From assembly GCF_004309735.1 (NCBI RefSeq), contig NZ_SIXC01000001.1:168317-232316 (forward strand): DNA of 64,000 bases. Direction: 5' to 3'. Position 1 is the first letter of the stretch; the number at the start of each line of letters is the position of its first letter. Both the position numbers and the translations under genes were made by a program. Below are positions 9,140 through 18,090 of this stretch, piece by piece. This DNA is from Desulfovibrio legallii. GTDB lineage: Bacteria > Desulfobacterota > Desulfovibrionia > Desulfovibrionales > Desulfovibrionaceae. Under the pieces are notes generated by a model. The model did no database searches. It had not been told where the DNA came from and was given only the letters and a program-made list of their open reading frames with translations.

Positions 9140-10567
9140 ATGACTGTGCGCAAATACCTTTCCGCTTTGGTGGCTCTGGCGTTGCTGCTTTCCTGGCAGA
9201 GCGCCGGGGCCGCCGGACTGCCCGATTTCAGCGATCTGGCCGCCAAATGCGGCCCCGCCGTGGTCAATATTAATACAGAGCGCAAGGCCAGTGGCGGCGA
9301 CCAGGACGACATCTTCGGTGAGATGTTCCGCAACATGCCTCCCGGTTTTGAAAAATTCTTTGACCAGTTCGGCATGCGCGGCGGCAAACGCCCGCAGATG
9401 CGCCAAAAATCCCTGGGGTCCGGCTTTATCATCTCTGAAGACGGCTACATCGTCACCAACAACCATGTGGTGGCCGACGCGGACGTTATCCGGGTGACCC
9501 TGGACCAGAGCACGGGCAAGAGCGAAGCCATCCCGGCCAAGCTCATCGGTGCGGACGAAGAGACGGACCTGGCCCTGCTCAAAGTGGACGTGAAAAAGCC
9601 GCTGCCCTTCCTCAGTTTTGGTGATTCCGCAGCCCTGCAGGTGGGTAATTGGGTGCTGGCCATCGGCAATCCTTTTGGTCTGGACCACACGGTAACGGCG
9701 GGCATCTTGTCGGCCAAAAACCGGAATATCCACGCCGGGCCTTTTGACAACTTTTTGCAGACCGACGCCTCCATCAACCCTGGCAACAGCGGTGGCCCTC
9801 TGCTCAACCTTCAGGGGCAGGTTATCGGCATTAACACGGCCATTATCGCCAGCGGGCAGGGCATTGGTTTTGCCATCCCCAGCAATATGGCCTCCAGCAT
9901 CATTACCCAGATCAAAAGCGGCAAAAAAGTCAGCCGCGGCTGGATCGGCGTGACCATTCAGGACGTGGATGAAGGCACGGCCAAGGCCCTGGGTCTGGGC
10001 GAAGCCAAGGGCGCCCTGGTGGGCAGCGTCATGGAAGGCGAACCCGCCGCCAAGGCGGGCATGAAGGACGGCGACATCATCCTGAGCGTGGACGGCAAAA
10101 ACATTGCCGACGCCGCAGCCCTGCTGCGGGCCATTGCGGACAAAGCCCCCGCCTCCAAGGCTGCCATCACCGTCTGGCGGGACGGCAAAACCCGTGACCT
10201 CACCGTAACCCTGGGCGAACGTAAGTCCTCCCTTACGGGCTTCAATGGCGGCAAGGCCGGCAAACACGGACAGAATGAAGGGCAGCTCGGCATCGCCGTG
10301 CGTCCCCTTACCCCAGAGGAACGCCGTGAACTGAAGCTGGACGCCAACGAAGGCCTGCTCATTGTGGATGTGGACCAGAACAAACCCGCTGCTGAAGCGG
10401 ACCTGCGTCCTGGCGACGTGATTCTCAAAGCCAACCTCAAGCCCGTCAGCAGCGCCCAGGATCTTTCCCGGATCGTCAACGACGAGGGCGTCAAACGCGG
10501 CGCCGTCATGCTGCAGATTTCCCGGCGCGGAGACGTTTACTTCCGCACGGTGACATTGGGCAAATAG
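9140..10567 (+). CDS. degP: Periplasmic serine protease DegP/HtrA (Do family)
   Basis: 475 residues: signal peptide (cleavage near AGAAGL), trypsin-like domain and two PDZ domains. The catalytic triad is visible: His in NNHVV (about 110), Asp in ETDLALL (about 143) and Ser in GNSGG (about 216). A Q-linker-like insert (FRNMPPGFEKFFDQFG) is the LA loop typical of Do proteases. It degrades or refolds damaged envelope proteins. The ribosome-binding site CAAGGAGC precedes ATG 9140, close behind the S1 gene, and a strong terminator follows. DegQ is the alternative name; sequence alone does not separate them. Confidence 0.93.
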   Translation: MTVRKYLSALVALALLLSWQSAGAAGLPDFSDLAAKCGPAVVNINTERKASGGDQDDIFGEMFRNMPPGFEKFFDQFGMRGGKRPQMRQKSLGSGFIISEDGYIVTNNHVVADADVIRVTLDQSTGKSEAIPAKLIGADEETDLALLKVDVKKPLPFLSFGDSAALQVGNWVLAIGNPFGLDHTVTAGILSAKNRNIHAGPFDNFLQTDASINPGNSGGPLLNLQGQVIGINTAIIASGQGIGFAIPSNMASSIITQIKSGKKVSRGWIGVTIQDVDEGTAKALGLGEAKGALVGSVMEGEPAAKAGMKDGDIILSVDGKNIADAAALLRAIADKAPASKAAITVWRDGKTRDLTVTLGERKSSLTGFNGGKAGKHGQNEGQLGIAVRPLTPEERRELKLDANEGLLIVDVDQNKPAAEADLRPGDVILKANLKPVSSAQDLSRIVNDEGVKRGAVMLQISRRGDVYFRTVTLGK

Positions 10568-10605
10568 CACGAGCAGCGGCAGCGGGGTGGTCCGCACCGC
10601 ATTTC

Positions 10606-10641
10606 CGGGGCGTCCCATTGACGGGACGCCCCGTTTTTTTT
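10606..10641 (+). terminator. Rho-independent terminator after degP
   Basis: An 11-bp perfect GC-rich stem (CGGGGCGTCCC with its complement), a six-base loop and then eight T residues, 39 bp after the degP stop codon. Confidence 0.93.
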
Positions 10642-10739
10642 ACTATTTTGCAACGTTATTGGTAAAAACACTTCCAAGACAGAGCAGCCCGGCACTGCCT
10701 TGGCGACTGCACCCATATGCCGCACAAGAGCATGGGCGT

Positions 10740-10867
10740 TAGAGCAGTTTACGAATGAAATGAGTTAATTGCTCTGCAAGGATTTTCTTGAAAATCCTTG
10801 CCACGAAATGCGAGAAGGCAGGCTTTTGCCTGCCGTAAGCGAGCATTTCAAGTGTTAAATACTCTAG
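10740..10867 (+). repeat. R2 structured intergenic repeat, copy 2
   Basis: Matches 2193-2320 over its full 128 bp with only a few differences (one extra T in the third hairpin loop, small changes at the right end). Ends are TAGAG and CTCTA. The same three hairpins can form. It lies 100 bp after the degP terminator and 90 bp before the glycosyltransferase gene, in the same orientation as copy 1. Confidence 0.85.
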
Positions 10868-10956
10868 TCTGGCTCACTTGCATTGAAGGGAGTTGCGACC
10901 CCAGCTACCGTGCCAGTTACGTGCGCACAGGTGCAGTTTTTGCTTCTCTTTGAGGG

Positions 10957-12063
10957 ATGAACGAAATTCCAAAGGAAATCCGCTTACGACGGGCGGACGG
11001 TTCTGAGTGTGCGGAAAGACCATGGCAGTGGGGCAGGGACGTGGACGAGCGCATTCTAGTGTTTGGGGGTACATACCTCTGTGACGCCTTGAAAAAACTG
11101 GGATTCCAGGTGCTTCATATGGGCCCCGGGGCACACCAGGGCCTGGTGCTGGAACATCCGGTCACTGCGGCGCGGCTCTGGCAGTTGCTGGCCGCCCGCG
11201 GTTTTCTTCCGGATGCCTTCTTTTATGCCGACAACGGCAACCTGCCCCTGCTGCTGAATCCGGAAGACGTCCCGTGCCCCAGTGCCTTCTACTCCATAGA
11301 CACGTATTGCAATCCCTGGCACATCCCCTATGCCCGCGGCTTTGACTTGGCTCTGGCGGCGCAGAAGGACCACCTCCAGCTGTTCATGGGTGAAGGCCAG
11401 TCCTGTCGTTGGCTGCCCCTGTTCTATCCCGGAGAGCCGCCTTCAATGCCGCTTTGGGAGAGCAGGGATGTGCCTGTAGTTTTTGTGGGCACCCTGGGGC
11501 ACAAAAACAATCCGGATCGGCAGCCCTTTCTACAAGGCTTCAAGCGTCGCCACCCCCTTGTCTGCCGCAGCGGCGACTACCGCCCCCTGTTTGCGCGCAG
11601 TCGCATTGTGCTTAACCAGACGGCTTTTTCCGAACTGAATTTCCGCGTTTTTGAAGCCATGGCCTGGGGCGCGGCATTACTTATGGAACAGTGCGCCAAT
11701 GGCCTGACGGAGCTGTTCTGCCCCGGTGAAAATATTTTGCCCCCCTATCCCCGTAACGACGCCGACGCCGCAGCCGCTGCGGCCGCGACTGCCCTGGCCG
11801 ACCCTGTGGGGCTGGCCGCAGTGGCCGCGGCGGGGCAAGCCCTGGTCGCCGCAAGGCACACCGCCCTGGTCCGGGCCCGCACCCTGGTGGGATTGCTGCG
11901 CTGGGTGCGAACTACAGAACAGTGGCAAACGCGCCTTCAAGCGGAACATGAAGTCCGCCGACGGGCGGTGCATACGGCCTTCGGCATGCTGGCCGGGGAG
12001 CTGGTCGGGCCGGACTGGGGCTCCTATCGCGAATTTTTTGCCCGCGTCGCCTGCGGCGCGTGA
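10957..12063 (+). CDS. CgeB-like glycosyltransferase (GT-B, Glyco_trans_1_2 type)
   Basis: 368 residues. The C-terminal half carries FSELNFRVFEAMAWGAALL followed by a LTELF-PGENI segment, the signature of CgeB-like retaining GT-B enzymes that transfer sugars from nucleotide donors. The N-terminal half has a Rossmann-like start (ERILVFGGTYLCDALKKLGF). Acceptor and donor are unknown. ATG 10957 sits directly against GAGGG with no spacer, so GTG 11041, which begins the Rossmann strand, is a possible real start. It precedes phosphoglucomutase, which could supply sugar phosphates, but no other surface-polysaccharide genes are here. Confidence 0.7.
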   Translation: MNEIPKEIRLRRADGSECAERPWQWGRDVDERILVFGGTYLCDALKKLGFQVLHMGPGAHQGLVLEHPVTAARLWQLLAARGFLPDAFFYADNGNLPLLLNPEDVPCPSAFYSIDTYCNPWHIPYARGFDLALAAQKDHLQLFMGEGQSCRWLPLFYPGEPPSMPLWESRDVPVVFVGTLGHKNNPDRQPFLQGFKRRHPLVCRSGDYRPLFARSRIVLNQTAFSELNFRVFEAMAWGAALLMEQCANGLTELFCPGENILPPYPRNDADAAAAAAATALADPVGLAAVAAAGQALVAARHTALVRARTLVGLLRWVRTTEQWQTRLQAEHEVRRRAVHTAFGMLAGELVGPDWGSYREFFARVACGA

Positions 12064-12145
12064 GCGGCATTGCCGCCCGGCCCGTTCCGGCGTATGAGTC
12101 AGGGCAGGAGCAGCGGCAGCCCGCCACACAACAAGGGAGATTGTC

Positions 12146-13795
12146 ATGCCTGTGGTCCATACGGATGCGGGGCAGCTTGCCCCCCCGGAAAAGCTGGAAA
12201 ATATCCCCGCGCTCATGAGCGCGTACTATACCGAAGTTCCCGATCCCGGCCGACCGGAGCAGCGGGTGGCCTTCGGCACGTCCGGGCACCGGGGCACATC
12301 CCTGTTGTGCAGTTTTAATGAAGAGCACATCTACGCCATCACCCAGGCCGTGTGCGACTACCGTAAGGCGCAGGGCATTGACGGCCCGCTTTTTCTGGGC
12401 GGCGACACCCACGCCCTCTCCGAAGCGGCCTTCCGCTCAGCTCTGGAAGTGCTGACGGCCAACAACGTGGCGGTGCGTGTGCCGCGCCATGGGGCGTACA
12501 CGCCTACCCCGGCCGTTTCTCACGCCATTTTGCGCTGGAATGCGGGGCGCGCCACGGGCCTTGCGGACGGCATCGTCATCACGCCTTCCCATAATCCCCC
12601 GCGCGACGGCGGCTTCAAGTATAATCCGCCCCACGGCGGCCCGGCCGAGGCGGCGGTCACCAGGCAGATCCAAAGTCTGGCCAATGTCTGCCTTGAAAGC
12701 GGCAACCGCAGCGTGCGACTTGTGTCCCTGCGTACGGCCTTGGCCTCGCCCCTGGTGGAGGAATACGACTTTATTCGTCAGTATGTGGATGACCTGGCCC
12801 TGGTGCTGGACATGAAGGCCATCGCCGCCTCTGGCCTCAAGCTGGGCGCGGACCCCTTGGGCGGGGCCAGCCTGCCCCTGTGGGAACCCATTGCCGAAAC
12901 TTACGGCCTGGACATTGCGGTGGTCAACAAGGTGGTGGACCCCACCTTTCGCTTTGTGCCCTGCGATAAGGACGGCAAAATCCGCATGGACTGCTCGTCG
13001 CCTTACGCCATGAGCCGTCTGCTGGAAATGCGCGGGCGTTTTGACCTGGCTTTTGCCTGCGACCCCGATTCAGACCGGCACGGCATTGTCACGCGCGAAG
13101 AGCTCATGCCGCCCAACCACTACCTCAGCGTAGCGGCCTGGTATTTGTTCCGCACCCGGCGGCAGTGGCCCGCGCACAGCGGCATCGGCAAAACGCTGGT
13201 GACCAGCGCCATGCTGGACAGGGTGGGGCAGAGCCTGGGGCGTCCTGTGCTGGAGGTGCCCGTGGGTTTCAAGTGGTTTGTGCCCTATTTGCGCGACGGC
13301 AGCTGCGGCCTGGCCTGCGAAGAGAGCGCCGGGGCCTCCTTTCTTTGCTTTGACGGCAGCCCCTGGAGCACGGACAAGGACGGTCCCCTCATGTGCCTGC
13401 TGGCCGCCGAAATGATGGCCGTGGAGCAGGCTTCGCCTTCTGAACTTTACGAACGACTGGCCGAGCGCCTGGGCCGCCCCGTTTATCAGCGCCTGGACGC
13501 GCCTGCGGACGACGATGTGCGCGCCGCTCTGGCCGCTGTCAGGCCGGAGGATGTGCCCTTGCGCAGCCTGGGCGGATCGCCCGTAACCGCAGTGCTGACC
13601 CGCGCGCCGGGCAACGATGCGCCCATGGGCGGCGTTAAAGTGGTAAGTGAAGATGGCTGGTTTGCCGTGCGTCCTTCGGGCACCGAGCCCATTTGCAAGG
13701 TCTACACCGAAAGTTTTAAAGGAGAGGAGCACCTCTGCGCTCTGCAGAAGGATGCGCTGGGCTTTCTGGAGCGTCTGCTCAAAAGGGGCGCGTAG
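12146..13795 (+). CDS. pgm: Phosphoglucomutase (alpha-D-glucose-specific)
   Basis: 549 residues, full length for the Pgm branch of the alpha-D-phosphohexomutases. It interconverts glucose 1- and 6-phosphate. Visible motifs are FGTSGHRG near the N-terminus, the phosphoserine loop TPSHNPP (about residue 149), the Mg-binding DPDSDRHG and the C-terminal phosphate-binding RPSGTEP. ATG 12146 has an AAGGGAG ribosome-binding site. It follows the glycosyltransferase by 82 bp and is convergent with the pseudouridine synthase. Confidence 0.95.
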   Translation: MPVVHTDAGQLAPPEKLENIPALMSAYYTEVPDPGRPEQRVAFGTSGHRGTSLLCSFNEEHIYAITQAVCDYRKAQGIDGPLFLGGDTHALSEAAFRSALEVLTANNVAVRVPRHGAYTPTPAVSHAILRWNAGRATGLADGIVITPSHNPPRDGGFKYNPPHGGPAEAAVTRQIQSLANVCLESGNRSVRLVSLRTALASPLVEEYDFIRQYVDDLALVLDMKAIAASGLKLGADPLGGASLPLWEPIAETYGLDIAVVNKVVDPTFRFVPCDKDGKIRMDCSSPYAMSRLLEMRGRFDLAFACDPDSDRHGIVTREELMPPNHYLSVAAWYLFRTRRQWPAHSGIGKTLVTSAMLDRVGQSLGRPVLEVPVGFKWFVPYLRDGSCGLACEESAGASFLCFDGSPWSTDKDGPLMCLLAAEMMAVEQASPSELYERLAERLGRPVYQRLDAPADDDVRAALAAVRPEDVPLRSLGGSPVTAVLTRAPGNDAPMGGVKVVSEDGWFAVRPSGTEPICKVYTESFKGEEHLCALQKDALGFLERLLKRGA

Positions 13796-13827
13796 GGAAA
13801 AAACTTTTGCAGAGCCGAGGGGAAGCC

Positions 13828-14643
13828 TCAAAGCCCCACACTGCGCCGCAGGGCTTCCACCTCGCGGCTGGTCAGAGCTCTGGCCACACCGGCGGGCAGA
13901 TCTCCCAAGGCCAGAGGCCCTTGGGCCACGCGGCACAAACGCAGGATAGTCAGAGCCAGGTCGCGGCACATGCGGCGGATCTGTCGGTTGAGCCCTTGGT
14001 GCAGCACCATGCGCAGCAACGTACCCCTGGCCTGAGGCACAGCCGATACCGTCACCGGGGCGAGCTGTTCCCCTTCGGCCAGGCGCATGCCCGCGCGCAT
14101 GGCTTCCAGAGCTGCGGGCGGCACCGCGCCGCGCACCAGCACCTCATAGGTCTTGGGCTGGTGGTGGCTGGGGTGACACAGCCGCTGGGCCAGCGCGCCG
14201 TCATTGGTCAGCAGCAGCAATCCTTCAGAGAAATAGTCCAAGCGGCCCACCGGGTAGAGCCGCAGCTCGCGCAAAGCCTCAGGCAGGCAATCCAGCACGG
14301 TGGGTCGCCCTTCGGGGTCGTGCGCCGTGCAGACAACCCGCACGGGTTTGTGCAGCAGCACATAGGCGTAACTCTGGGGGGCCGCCAAGGGGCTTCCGTC
14401 CACGGCCAGCACATCCTGCGGCCTCACCTGACGGCCGGGGCTGGGTTCCGGCAGACCGTTGACAGAAACCCGGCCCGCCAGAATAAGCTCGTCCGCCTTG
14501 CGCCGGGAGCACAGACCACTGGCCGCAATGGCCTTGTTCAGCCGCTGAGTTGCGGGCGCGTCCGGCCCGGTCATTTCTGCCTGTGCGGCCGTAGCGCCGA
14601 CTCGTGTGCGCGCCGTGCGCTGCTGGTGCCCCTTCCCGTTCAT
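13828..14643 (-). CDS. Pseudouridine synthase, RsuA/RluB/RluE/RluF family
   Basis: 271 residues with an N-terminal S4 RNA-binding domain (RLNKAIAASGLCSRRKADELI) and a catalytic domain containing GRLDYFSEGLLLLTND, where the Asp is the conserved nucleophile. The C-terminal NRQIRRM motif is typical. The family isomerises uridine in 16S or 23S rRNA; an RluB-like 23S target is the best guess. ATG 14643 has AGGAGA seven bases upstream. A full R1 repeat begins 25 bp upstream of this start codon. Confidence 0.9.
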   Translation of the reverse strand: MNGKGHQQRTARTRVGATAAQAEMTGPDAPATQRLNKAIAASGLCSRRKADELILAGRVSVNGLPEPSPGRQVRPQDVLAVDGSPLAAPQSYAYVLLHKPVRVVCTAHDPEGRPTVLDCLPEALRELRLYPVGRLDYFSEGLLLLTNDGALAQRLCHPSHHQPKTYEVLVRGAVPPAALEAMRAGMRLAEGEQLAPVTVSAVPQARGTLLRMVLHQGLNRQIRRMCRDLALTILRLCRVAQGPLALGDLPAGVARALTSREVEALRRSVGL

Positions 14644-14668
14644 GTCCCAATCTCCTGAAAAAATACCC

Positions 14669-14880
14669 CAGGGCATTGCAACGTTGGAATGCCCTGACGG
14701 TTGTGTAAGCAGACGCCCGCCGCGGAGGCGCCAGCGTAGCTTCAGCCGTTGCGCCGCGGGAGCCTGGCCCGTTACGACGAAAAAAGTTACGGGCAAAGAC
14801 AGCAGTAGGGCTAGTTACAGATGAAGCAGCGCCGCCCTTTATTTGCGCGGTTACGTGCCGAAACGAGCGTGCCGTAAATT
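14669..14880 (-). repeat. R1 structured intergenic repeat, copy B (reverse orientation)
   Basis: On the minus strand it carries the same modules as copy A: ACGGCACGCTCGTTTCGG, the core TGCTGTCTTTGCCCGTAAC, the GTCTGCTTACACAACCG module and the terminal palindrome. That palindrome (14669-14696) is a 28-bp near-perfect inverted repeat centred on CAACGTTG. The left hairpin of copy A is missing here. A degenerate second core unit sits beside the first. Confidence 0.8.
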
Positions 14881-15877
14881 TCTTAATGTTACTATACGTT
14901 AAAGAAATACTTTAATTGTATGAAAGCCGGACACTCCACGCGGCGGCAAACCCCTGACAGCCGCGCGAAAAGACCTACCAACCATGCGACTACGCCATGC
15001 AGAGGGGAGAGCGGTGCGAGAACGCTCCCTTTTTCTTATGTGGAACCTTTTGAGAAGGGGTATCTCCCAAAGAGGAATAGAGGCCCAAGCACCACACCGA
15101 ACCCTGTCCATGCATAAAAAGTCTGCGCGCGGGGATCCGCTTGAGCGCATGGTGCGCGAAGCGGGAGCCCGCGTCAAGACGCGGATTTTTGACGGCGCAG
15201 GTTTATTCGACGGAAGTCCATGTTGACGGCGTGGATTTGGGGCCGCCGTGGGTTCGGTAGGCTGTGCGACAGCCAAATCGAGCCAGATAAAAGCGCCAGG
15301 CCCGACGCTTGAAGCGTTTGGCCGGATGCGTACACGGGCCGTACAGACGGGCACAACGGGGCAAGCTCTGCGGGATGGCGGCCCTGGCTGCGTCCAAAGC
15401 GTTTACTGCAGGGACAACGCGGTTTTTTGTCTCAAAAGTTTACATAATTATCATTATGGGACATTTAAATCCGCGCCGGGGGAGCCTGCCCTTTGCCCCA
15501 TCCCGCAGACCATACCTTGCCGCCAGAGACCCCGGCGGGTTTGGACAAAAGCCAAAATCGCCGTACCGCAAGCCATCGCAAAGACAGACAAGACACAAGT
15601 ACGCTGCAGCACCACAATTTTCCCCGGCTTCAGGTGGTTCAGCCCTCTGTTGTTGTGCCAGCCTTTGTGCGGCGGGACACAGCCATGCTGTCGTACGCAT
15701 GCCCTCTGAACACAGTCCAGCCGTCCCCTTTGCCGGCACCGTCCGCATTGGTGGCGCATACGCCCCCCGTCCTGCCTGCGGCAACGGCCACACCCCAAGG
15801 GCCGCGCCACACTGGGCTTGCCCACGGCGCGGCTCTGACGTACAACACAGGCCAACGTCTTACGCCGAGGTATGTTC
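14881..15877. other. Gene-poor stretch of about 1 kb
   Basis: No recognisable protein is encoded on either strand; the open frames lack ribosome-binding sites and family motifs. Visible items are an AT-rich patch with the inverted repeat TTAAAG/CTTTAA (14899-14915), a GAGCG/CGCTC hairpin followed by CCTTTTTC (about 15008-15040) and a Fur-like palindrome at 15443-15458. The patch and hairpin could bound a small RNA of about 100 nt, but this is speculative. Confidence 0.4.
15443..15458. promoter_or_regulatory. Fur/PerR-like palindrome
   Basis: CATAAT-tatc-ATTATG is a perfect 6-4-6 inverted repeat resembling Fur-family operators. It lies 420 bp upstream of the rdgC-like start with no obvious gene directly behind it, so it may be a chance AT-rich palindrome. 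Confidence 0.25.
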
Positions 15878-16501
15878 ATGGGCTTTGCCAACAGCGCCTG
15901 CAGTTTTACCCGTTTCCGCATTTTGGATCCCGTGCCCGCCGAGCTCTGGCCGCAGATTCCGGACAAGCTCAAGCAGTACGCCATGCAGGATATCGACAAT
16001 ATCCCGGAGCCGCAGGCTTGCGGCTGGGTCAGCTTTGAAGACATGCTGGACACCCAGTGGACCACGGCCACACCCCACAAGGGGGCGTACCTGGTCTTTT
16101 CTCTGCGGCTGGACACGCGCCGCATCCCTGCCGGAGTTGTCAAAAAGCACCTGGCCCTGGCCCTTAAAGAGGAAAAAAACCGGCTCCGCGACCAGGGCAA
16201 GACCTTTATTGCGCGTGAACGCAAAAAAGAACTCAAGGAACAGGTCATGCTGCGCCTGCGGCAGCGTTTTTTGCCTGTACCGGCGGAATTCAACGTACTT
16301 TGGGCCACGGACAAAAACGAAATCTGGTTCGCCTCCACCCAGGGCAAGATGATCGAATTGTTTATGGAAGAATTCCTCAAGACTTTTGATCTGCACCTGG
16401 AGCAGCTTACGCCCTACAATCTGGCGGCCAGCCTGCTGGACGAAGACAGCCTCATCCGCCTGGACCAGCTTGAAGCCACCCAGTTCGCCCCACAGGCGTA
16501 A
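15878..16501 (+). CDS. rdgC: RdgC-like recombination-associated protein (short form)
   Basis: 207 residues. The sequence follows the N-terminal two thirds of RdgC: a GWV(S/P) strand, a D-T-R-R-I-P-VVKKHL segment, a Lys/Arg-rich helix (ARERKKELKEQV) and FLPVPAEFNVLWATD, then a hydrophobic C-terminal helix region. E. coli RdgC (about 300 aa) forms a ring on DNA and limits RecA activity. The shorter length is a visible difference. ATG 15878 is preferred over ATG 15872 because GAGG at 15866-15869 is spaced correctly only for it. The next gene starts 13 bp downstream. Confidence 0.78.
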   Translation: MGFANSACSFTRFRILDPVPAELWPQIPDKLKQYAMQDIDNIPEPQACGWVSFEDMLDTQWTTATPHKGAYLVFSLRLDTRRIPAGVVKKHLALALKEEKNRLRDQGKTFIARERKKELKEQVMLRLRQRFLPVPAEFNVLWATDKNEIWFASTQGKMIELFMEEFLKTFDLHLEQLTPYNLAASLLDEDSLIRLDQLEATQFAPQA

Positions 16502-16514
16502 AGGAAGACAGAAC

Positions 16515-17042
16515 ATGAGCACAGCCTATTCCGCCGAATCCCCAGACAGCATCCTGGGTAGGGAATTTCTGACCTGGCTCTGGTATCAGAGCGACACGGC
16601 CCCTGGCGGCTTTACAGACGCCACGGGCGCGCCCTTTGCGGTTTCTATGGAGCAGCGCATCGTGGTGGAAGGCGGCGAAGGCGAAGCGCGGGAAACGGCA
16701 ACGGTTTCCGGCTCGCTCTCTCCGCTGCGCGAGGCCCGTTTCGGCCTGGGCACGGGCAAGAAGGTCAGCCGCGCCCTGGTACGCCTGGAAAAGGACGAGC
16801 TGGCTTTTCAGCTCAGTCTCAAGGCTGAGGACTTTTGCTTAAACAGTCTGCGCACGCCCAAAATCGACACCAGTGATGCGGACGACGACCCCGACGCCCT
16901 GCTGTTGGAAAAGATCGCCCTGATGGAAATCTGCACCGGCCTGCTGGATGCGCTCTATGCCCGCTTTCTGCGCCTGCGCCTTTCTCCGGACTGGCTCAAG
17001 GAAGTGACGGACATGCGCCAGTGGATGACCCGCACGGAGTAA
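16515..17042 (+). CDS. Conserved hypothetical protein downstream of rdgC
   Basis: 175 residues, soluble and acidic, with no motif I can name. It begins with a Trp-rich segment (GREFLTWLWYQSD), has a beta-rich middle (two strands around VSGSLSPLREARFGLG) and ends in two helices. AAGGAAG lies 8 nt before ATG 16515. Tight spacing behind the RdgC-like gene suggests a joint role, perhaps in recombination control, but that is only context. Its stop is 9 bp before the permease gene. Confidence 0.75.
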   Translation: MSTAYSAESPDSILGREFLTWLWYQSDTAPGGFTDATGAPFAVSMEQRIVVEGGEGEARETATVSGSLSPLREARFGLGTGKKVSRALVRLEKDELAFQLSLKAEDFCLNSLRTPKIDTSDADDDPDALLLEKIALMEICTGLLDALYARFLRLRLSPDWLKEVTDMRQWMTRTE

Positions 17043-17051
17043 TCCAGATCC

Positions 17052-18089
17052 ATGAGCGCCCTGCCCTCCTCTCCCGTCCGCAGCCGTTCCGCCTGGGGCG
17101 ATGTGGCCCGCAACACCCTGCGCAAAACCCTCTGGATGTTGCTGGTGCTTTGGGGCATTACCATCATCAGCTTCTGGGTCATCCACCTGGCCCCCGGTTC
17201 GCCCACGGATATGGAAACTACCCTCAACCCCCTGGCCGGCGCGGCTGCACGTCAGCGGCTGGAGGCCCTCTACGGGCTGGACCGCCCTCTGTACGTGCAG
17301 TACTGGGACTGGCTGGTGCGCCTGTTGCACCTGGATTTCGGCAATTCCATGTCCGCCGATGGCAGGCCCGTGCTGACCAGAATTCTGGAGCGTCTGCCCC
17401 TTACCGTGGGCATGAACCTGGTTTCTCTGCTCCTTACCCTGGCCATCGCCATTCCCGTGGGCATTATTTCGGCCTGCCGCCGCAATTCCCTGCTGGACCG
17501 CACGGTGACCGTTCTGGTTTTTCTGGGTTTCGCCATGCCCTCTTTCTGGTTGGCCCTGCTGCTCATGCTCTTTTTCGGCATTGATCTGCAATGGCTGCCC
17601 ATTTCCGGCCTCACTTCCATGAACTACGCCCAAATGGGCCCCTGGGAGCGCTTCTGCGACCTGGCCCGGCATCTGGCCCTGCCTATTACGGTCTATACTG
17701 TGGGCGGGCTTGCGGGCATGTCCCGGTATATGCGGGCCTGCATGCTGGAAGTGCTGCGGCAGGACTACATCCTTACCGCCAGGGCCAAAGGGCTGAGCGA
17801 AACCGCCGTGGTCCTGCGCCACGCTCTGCGCAACGCCCTTTTGCCGGTCATTACCCTGCTGGGTCTTTCCGTGCCGGGGCTCATCGGCGGCAGCGTCATC
17901 ATCGAGTCCATCTTTGCCTTGCCCGGCCTGGGCCAGCTTTTTTATGCCGCCGTCATGGCCCGCGACTACACCATGATCATGGGCAACCTGGTGTTGGGCG
18001 CGGTGCTCACCCTGGCGGGCAATCTGCTGGCTGACGTTTGTTACGGCCTGGCCGATCCGCGCATCCGCAGCGCCGGGGAAGGCAGCTGA
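17052..18089 (+). CDS. ABC transporter permease, DppB/OppB type
   Basis: 345 residues with six predicted membrane helices. The N-terminus shows the DppB signature ([14 protein letters not shown]) and the EAA loop reads [25 protein letters not shown]. The family is one of two channel subunits for di/oligopeptide, nickel or microcin-C-like uptake. The C-terminal ADPRIR is typical. The DppC-like gene follows after 1 bp. No substrate-binding protein or ATPase gene is adjacent, so the substrate cannot be inferred. Confidence 0.9.
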   Translation: MSALPSSPVRSRSAWGDVARNTLRKTLWMLLVLWGITIISFWVIHLAPGSPTDMETTLNPLAGAAARQRLEALYGLDRPLYVQYWDWLVRLLHLDFGNSMSADGRPVLTRILERLPLTVGMNLVSLLLTLAIAIPVGIISACRRNSLLDRTVTVLVFLGFAMPSFWLALLLMLFFGIDLQWLPISGLTSMNYAQMGPWERFCDLARHLALPITVYTVGGLAGMSRYMRACMLEVLRQDYILTARAKGLSETAVVLRHALRNALLPVITLLGLSVPGLIGGSVIIESIFALPGLGQLFYAAVMARDYTMIMGNLVLGAVLTLAGNLLADVCYGLADPRIRSAGEGS

Positions 18090-18090
18090 C

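Noticed and set aside
14899..15354. Minus-strand frame upstream of the RdgC-like gene
   Set aside because: Arg/Pro/Ser-rich translation without motif; could be a relic but cannot be supported.
15309..16352. 347-codon plus-strand frame overlapping the RdgC-like gene
   Set aside because: No motif, no ribosome-binding site, and it overlaps the better-supported gene in another frame.
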